64,000 bases of DNA, taken from positions 41,650-105,649 of the forward strand of contig CAJXDN010000004.1 in NCBI GenBank assembly GCA_913052485.1. The letters are read 5' to 3'. The notes under the pieces are model-generated. The model searched no databases, was not told the origin of the DNA, and saw only the letters and a list, made by a program, of their open reading frames with translations. Position 1 is the stretch's first letter, and the number at the start of each line of letters is the position of its first letter. Position numbers and translations under genes: made by a program. Of the stretch, positions 60,174-64,000 are shown one piece after another. The stretch is from an uncultured Flammeovirgaceae bacterium. Its GTDB lineage: Bacteria; Bacteroidota; Bacteroidia; Cytophagales; MED-G16.

Positions 60174-61047
60174 CTAATATTTGATTTATTTTATCTTTAG
60201 ATATAGTGTTTGCCTTAAATTGTAATTTATTGAGATATGCTGTCTCAATTGGTAAATTTGATCCTGAGTAAATGCTTTTATCAGATTTATGTAGGATATC
60301 CATCATTTCTTTATCATCATTAAATAATGATATTTCTATTGTTGTAGAACTTGAATAAGGTTTTTGAGTGAAATTTTCCATAAATCTTTTCCACAATAAT
60401 AGGAGTTTCTCTAATTCTTTCGGATTGTTTTTTTCAGAGTATTTTTTTAAGCAATATGAGAATTCCTCATTAAAGAATTTACTTTGTTTCTTAATTTTTC
60501 TGATTTTAAAATATCGAATAATTTTTTTTCTAAAAGAAATAAAAATTATAATCAAGAATAATAATATTCCTATAGTAATATAAAAAGCTTTCTCGGTATT
60601 AAAAATTGATTTTATTTTAGATAAAAGTGTATTTTCCTTCGATTGTGATGTTAAATTATTTACCTGATTTATAATATAGATGGAGTCAGTATCTGATAAT
60701 ATACTCATGCTATCATAGCCCCCAATAATATTTGCTTTAAGATTTATTTTTTGAATAGAATCAATTTCGAATGTTCTAAGGAAATAGATAGTACTATCTG
60801 ATATTATATTTTTTGATACAATAGATGGAAAAATTTTTTTTCCAATAAAATCAAAGGTAGAAAACTTGTATGATGAGTCTGGTTGGATGATTTCAATATT
60901 ATTAGGATATTTTAAAATGGTTACTAGTCTGATTGAGTCACCAATCTTTGTTGAATCCTCGATAAAATAAGATTTATATTCGATTTTTTGTGATTGAATA
61001 TTTGATATTTTAAAAAGAAATAAAAAAATGAAAATGTATTGATTCAT
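60160..61047 (-). CDS. BatD/DUF4381-like membrane protein
   Basis: A 295-residue protein with a signal peptide (ending NIQSQ), a periplasmic beta domain to about residue 140, one membrane helix (153-172, IGILLFLIIIFISF) and a helical cytoplasmic tail. This layout and its place between DUF58 and BatA fit the BatD-like/DUF4381 proteins of these operons, but sequence motifs are few. It overlaps the DUF58 gene by 4 bp (ATGA) and BatA by 14 bp. It probably forms a membrane complex with BatA. Confidence 0.65.
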   Translation of the reverse strand: MNQYIFIFLFLFKISNIQSQKIEYKSYFIEDSTKIGDSIRLVTILKYPNNIEIIQPDSSYKFSTFDFIGKKIFPSIVSKNIISDSTIYFLRTFEIDSIQKINLKANIIGGYDSMSILSDTDSIYIINQVNNLTSQSKENTLLSKIKSIFNTEKAFYITIGILLFLIIIFISFRKKIIRYFKIRKIKKQSKFFNEEFSYCLKKYSEKNNPKELEKLLLLWKRFMENFTQKPYSSSTTIEISLFNDDKEMMDILHKSDKSIYSGSNLPIETAYLNKLQFKANTISKDKINQILDGKE

Positions 61048-61907
61048 CTATTTTTTCTGTATTTAAATAGTTTAATAAGGTTTTTTATATATTTCTCTCT
61101 CGAGTTAATTCTCAAATAATTTATCCCTAAGGAGTTCATGTTTTTTTTCATTTCAATTGAACTATTAATGAATAAATCCCTAGTCTTCTCCTTAAAAGTT
61201 TTGCTAGATGTATTTACCCACTTTTTATAATTATTTTCTTTTTCTTCAACTTCTATTATACCAAGTGCAGGTATTTTTGTCTCATAGTCATCATAGATAT
61301 GTAGGCATATTACGTCATGTGAGTTAGATAATGATTTTAAACTTTTCTGATAATTTTCGTCAATAAAGTCGCTTATTATGATCACTAGACTCTTTTTCCT
61401 TATTGATTTCATAAAGAATCTAATCATTGATGATATACTGGTATTATTTGATTTTTGCTTAAGTTCATAAATATTTTTAATTATCCTGTAGCCGTGCGAT
61501 ATCCCTTTCTTGGATTGAATGAATAACTCTTTTTGATCTGAAAAGCATAATAAACCAACTTGGCTGTTAGTATTTAGAGCAGAAAGTGTTAAAACAGATG
61601 CAATTTCCTTGCTGGTATTTATTTTATTTTCATCTTTTCCAATTTCTTGAGATTTACTAACATCAACTAAAAAAAACACTGACTGTTCTTTATCCTCTTT
61701 GTATGTGTTTGTGTAGATCTTGTCTTCTTTTGCCGTGATATTCCAATTAATTGATCTGTGATCATCTCCGTACTGGTATGGTCTTAAATCATCAAAATCT
61801 ATACCAGAACCTTTAAATATTGACCTATAATCTCCTTGGTTTGAGTTATTTAAAAATTTTCTTATTTCTATTTCGTATTTTCTAACTTTCTTCAGGATTT
61901 CTTTCAC
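61044..61907 (-). CDS. DUF58 domain protein (MoxR/Bat operon)
   Basis: A 287-residue cytoplasmic protein starting at GTG 61907. The DUF58 signature is YQYGDDHRSINWNITAK (residues 44-60), followed by a VWA-like FLVDVSKSQ stretch. These proteins are normally encoded beside a MoxR AAA ATPase. Here the DUF58 gene is first on the strand and a divergent DUF4296 gene lies 41 bp upstream, so no moxR is adjacent. It is translationally coupled to the BatD-like gene. Confidence 0.9.
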   Translation of the reverse strand: MKEILKKVRKYEIEIRKFLNNSNQGDYRSIFKGSGIDFDDLRPYQYGDDHRSINWNITAKEDKIYTNTYKEDKEQSVFFLVDVSKSQEIGKDENKINTSKEIASVLTLSALNTNSQVGLLCFSDQKELFIQSKKGISHGYRIIKNIYELKQKSNNTSISSMIRFFMKSIRKKSLVIIISDFIDENYQKSLKSLSNSHDVICLHIYDDYETKIPALGIIEVEEKENNYKKWVNTSSKTFKEKTRDLFINSSIEMKKNMNSLGINYLRINSREKYIKNLIKLFKYRKNR

Positions 61908-61948
61908 TATAATTATATTTACTGCAAAATTAGAATATACGACACTAA

Positions 61949-62296
61949 ATGAGTCTAATTAAAATCAAGTATTTCATATTTTTAACATTTTTTATAATGG
62001 TTTCATGCCAAGATAATACCGAGCAAGGTATTATCCCTAAGGATAAAATGGTAGATATACTGATAGATATGCATATTTATGAGGAGGCAATTAGTGAATT
62101 GCCATATGAAAAAGATACCTTAAGAGCAATATTTAAAATGAAAGAGTCAGAAATTTTTGAAAGTTACTCAGTGACTGAAGAAATATATAGAAGAAGTTAT
62201 TCTCACTACTTTTTCAATCCTAAAGAATTAGATAATATCTATCAGGTAGTCATTGATAGTTTATCAGTTTACCAGCAAACAAAAGGAAATGACTAA
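61949..62296 (+). CDS. DUF4296 lipoprotein
   Basis: A 115-residue lipoprotein with a leader ending IMVSC (Cys20). The mature part starts with IIPKDKMVDILIDMHIYEEAIS, the DUF4296 motif, and is otherwise helical (YRRSYSHYFFNPKEL). The family is widespread in Bacteroidota; its function is not known. It overlaps the next small gene by 8 bp (ATG at 62289), and lies 41 bp from the divergent Bat operon. Confidence 0.85.
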   Translation: MSLIKIKYFIFLTFFIMVSCQDNTEQGIIPKDKMVDILIDMHIYEEAISELPYEKDTLRAIFKMKESEIFESYSVTEEIYRRSYSHYFFNPKELDNIYQVVIDSLSVYQQTKGND

Positions 62297-62504
62297 ATCT
62301 TTAGACATCGATTTACATGGAATATTTTATGGAGATATCGAGCAAACTCTGGAGGACCATTTCTATAATAATACCCCTCCATTCAAGATAATAACTGGTA
62401 ATTCAACTAAGATGAGGGAGAGGGTGTTATCATATCTTAATGAAAATGAGTATAAGTACATGTCTGGAAACTTATTTAATCAGGGGTATATTCAGGTTTT
62501 GTAG
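62289..62504 (+). CDS. small Smr-like domain protein
   Basis: A 71-residue protein from ATG 62289 within the end of the DUF4296 gene. LDIDLHGIFYGDIEQTL carries the DLHG motif of Smr/MutS2 C-terminal domains, KIITGNSTKMRERVLSYL contains the TGxS loop with Gly-Asn in place of the usual Gly-Lys-Gly, and the tail ends GYIQVL. Smr domains cleave nicked or branched nucleic acid, but this stand-alone mini form is not characterised. Its stop abuts the convergent lhgO stop. Confidence 0.75.
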   Translation: MTKSLDIDLHGIFYGDIEQTLEDHFYNNTPPFKIITGNSTKMRERVLSYLNENEYKYMSGNLFNQGYIQVL

Positions 62505-63686
62505 TTAATCTATGTAGTTTTTAATTATATGATCGGCTATTGACAAGGCTGATGTAGCAGCAGGGGAGGGAGCGTTTATTATATGAATCTGGTTATTATG
62601 TGTTTTTATTTCAAAATCCATCATTAAGTTACCGCTAGAGTCAATTCCTTGAGCTCTAACGCCAGAAGGTCCTGCTATTATGTCATTATTTGTTATATCA
62701 GGGATAAGTTTTTGAGTCTTTTTTAGGAATGATGACTTAAGAATTGATGTGGAGAACTCATTAACACAGAAAGAGAAGTTCTTTCCAATAAATTTTAAAA
62801 ATCCTGAGTAGCCTAGATAATCTACCATATCATATACTGAGATATCTGTATTCTTGTACCCCTCTCTTTTAAATGCTAACACAGCATTGGGTCCCACCTC
62901 TCTATCTCCGTTAATCATTCTTGTGAAGTGGACACCGAGGAAAGGAAACTTAGGATTTCCTACTGGATATACCAGGTGGTTGATAAGTTTTTTTGCATGT
63001 TCTTGAAGCTTATAGTATTCGCCTCTGAAAGGTATGATTTTTGCATTTAGTTTATTATTTGTAAATTTTTTAAAATTTATATCTGACTGTAAACCAGTAG
63101 TATATATAATTATATTATAACTAATACTTGAATTTCTATTTATGTATATAAAATTTTTCTTTTCTTTAATATTATCAATTTTTGTATTTAAGAAAACGTC
63201 TCCTCCAGAATTAATTATACTGGCTTTCATTGATAACATAACCTCTCCGTAATCAACTATGCCTTCCTCAGGAACCAGTAAAGTTTTGTATGATGAAACA
63301 TACGGTTCTCTCCTCTTGAGTTTCTCAGAACTTAAATATTTTAATCCAATTAAACCGTTATCTTTACCTCTCTTGGCAGTATTTTCTAATAGCTGTGCCT
63401 CATAATCATCATTTGCAACTACGATTTTTCCACATATATCATGATTAACTTTATATTTTTGACAGAATTTTATCATCTGCTTAATACCAGATACTGCTAA
63501 TTTGGCTTTTAATGAACCAGGTTTATATGCTAATCCGCAATGTAGAACACCACTATTCCTGCCTGATTGATGAAATCCCACCTCTTTCTCTTTCTCGTAA
63601 ACATGTACTTTATTAGCTTTATCTCTTGATAATTTATACCCAAGAGCTAAACCCACAATCCCACCTCCTACAATTGCTATATTCAT
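62505..63686 (-). CDS. lhgO: L-2-hydroxyglutarate oxidase/dehydrogenase
   Basis: A 393-residue FAD-dependent enzyme of the DAO superfamily. The dinucleotide motif is GGGIVGLALG (7-16). HQSGRNSGVLHCGLAYKPGSLK (residues 38-59) is the LhgO signature around the flavin, and VPEEGIVDYGEVM is the substrate-side motif. GPSGVRAQGID near the C-terminus completes the FAD site. It oxidises L-2-hydroxyglutarate to 2-oxoglutarate and passes electrons to the membrane quinone pool or to O2. Convergent with the Smr-like gene and divergent from the kinase at 63743. Confidence 0.93.
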   Translation of the reverse strand: MNIAIVGGGIVGLALGYKLSRDKANKVHVYEKEKEVGFHQSGRNSGVLHCGLAYKPGSLKAKLAVSGIKQMIKFCQKYKVNHDICGKIVVANDDYEAQLLENTAKRGKDNGLIGLKYLSSEKLKRREPYVSSYKTLLVPEEGIVDYGEVMLSMKASIINSGGDVFLNTKIDNIKEKKNFIYINRNSSISYNIIIYTTGLQSDINFKKFTNNKLNAKIIPFRGEYYKLQEHAKKLINHLVYPVGNPKFPFLGVHFTRMINGDREVGPNAVLAFKREGYKNTDISVYDMVDYLGYSGFLKFIGKNFSFCVNEFSTSILKSSFLKKTQKLIPDITNNDIIAGPSGVRAQGIDSSGNLMMDFEIKTHNNQIHIINAPSPAATSALSIADHIIKNYID

Positions 63687-63742
63687 GATATTGTATAGAT
63701 TTATGTAAAAATAAAACGAGATTATCTAAATAATAGTTTTTT

Positions 63743-64000
63743 ATGAAAATCATTGCAGATGTTGGAGGTACTAGGGGTAGGTGGGTATTTATTGATAAAT
63801 CAAGTAAGAAAATCATAGAAACTCGTGGTTTTAATCCTTACATACACGAAATAAACATTCTCAATAAGATATTAAAAGAATTAAATAACTCTTTTGAATT
63901 TGATATAATAAAAGAGGTTAAGTATTATGGTGCAGGAATAAACAACTACCACTCTGAGAAAATTGTAATTGATACGTTAAAGGAATCGTTAAAAGATGCA
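63743..64000 (+). CDS. BadF/BadG-type N-acetylglucosamine kinase-like protein (partial, 3' end outside window)
   Basis: The first 86 codons of a gene from ATG 63743, running off the right edge. The start IIADVGGTRGRWVFID is the phosphate-1 strand-loop of the ASKHA sugar kinase fold, with GGTRGRW where the usual motif is GGTKT or GSTKT. TRGFNPY and KYYGAGI further match the BadF/N-acetylglucosamine kinase family of Bacteroidota. It would phosphorylate an amino sugar in the cytoplasm. It is divergent from lhgO. Confidence 0.72.
   Translation, partial: MKIIADVGGTRGRWVFIDKSSKKIIETRGFNPYIHEINILNKILKELNNSFEFDIIKEVKYYGAGINNYHSEKIVIDTLKESLKDA

Noticed and set aside
1..64000. CRISPR array, prophage, insertion sequence, defence island or biosynthetic gene cluster
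   Set aside because: No direct repeat series, integrase, transposase, capsid, Cas, restriction, NRPS or PKS genes were seen.

Overview
The window looks like a chromosomal segment of a marine, proteorhodopsin-bearing member of the Bacteroidota, most likely Flavobacteriia. The signs are strongly AT-rich DNA, many SPII lipoprotein and short SPI leaders, a type IX secretion sorting domain, families typical of the phylum (DUF4296, DUF3822, DUF6090-like, Bat/DUF58, PIG-L, Asp-box propeller proteins), a green-tuned (Met) proteorhodopsin and frequent TTG/GTG starts. No rRNA, tRNA, CRISPR array, IS element, phage gene or replication origin was seen. Gene packing is very dense: no gap reaches 300 bp, and all seven convergent junctions overlap or lie within 18 bp.

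Region 1 (1-7354) is the bioenergetic block. After a partial lipoprotein and an SSS symporter come proteorhodopsin, a strong intrinsic terminator, the retinal-forming dioxygenase blh, a YwaF/TIGR02206 membrane protein and the three-subunit proton-translocating transhydrogenase pntAA-pntAB-pntB, with 1-4 bp spacing or overlap from blh onward. The inferred logic is that light makes a proton gradient, Blh makes the chromophore and Pnt converts the gradient to NADPH.

Region 2 (7377-33456) is a secreted catabolic block: two FGly-type sulfatases, a Tat-exported GH109-like glycosidase, three paralogous 1.06-1.09 kilo-residue Asp-box/VPS10-like propellers, a Cys-cluster sialidase-fold lipoprotein with a DoxX partner, two penicilloyl-hydrolase-fold serine enzymes, a Tat-exported PhoD-like phosphatase, an S9 peptidase and a large PIG-L deacetylase. 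It fits scavenging of sulfated, N-acetylated and peptide-linked polymers.

Region 3 (33458-48771) is mixed: a kinase/phospho-lyase fusion, a DUF411 metallochaperone-like protein, CotH and lamin-tail lipoproteins, a fatty acid desaturase, a methyltransferase, an HExxH lipoprotein, a TSP3/BspA-type surface protein, an SDR, a NatAB-type ABC exporter, a mini ExbB-like protein, a photolyase/cryptochrome, an HSL-type esterase and a DUF1080 protein.

Region 4 (48889-54854) holds a 1745-residue secreted protein (HExxH domain, cadherin-like repeats, Calx-beta-like domain, T9SS tail) and a rhodanese-thioredoxin lipoprotein. Region 5 (54858-61907, minus strand) is a housekeeping run: DUF58, BatD-like, BatA, YggS/PLPBP, a conserved unknown, DUF3822, coaD and gamma-glutamyltransferase. 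The right edge holds DUF4296, a small Smr-like protein, L-2-hydroxyglutarate oxidase and the start of a BadF-type sugar kinase.
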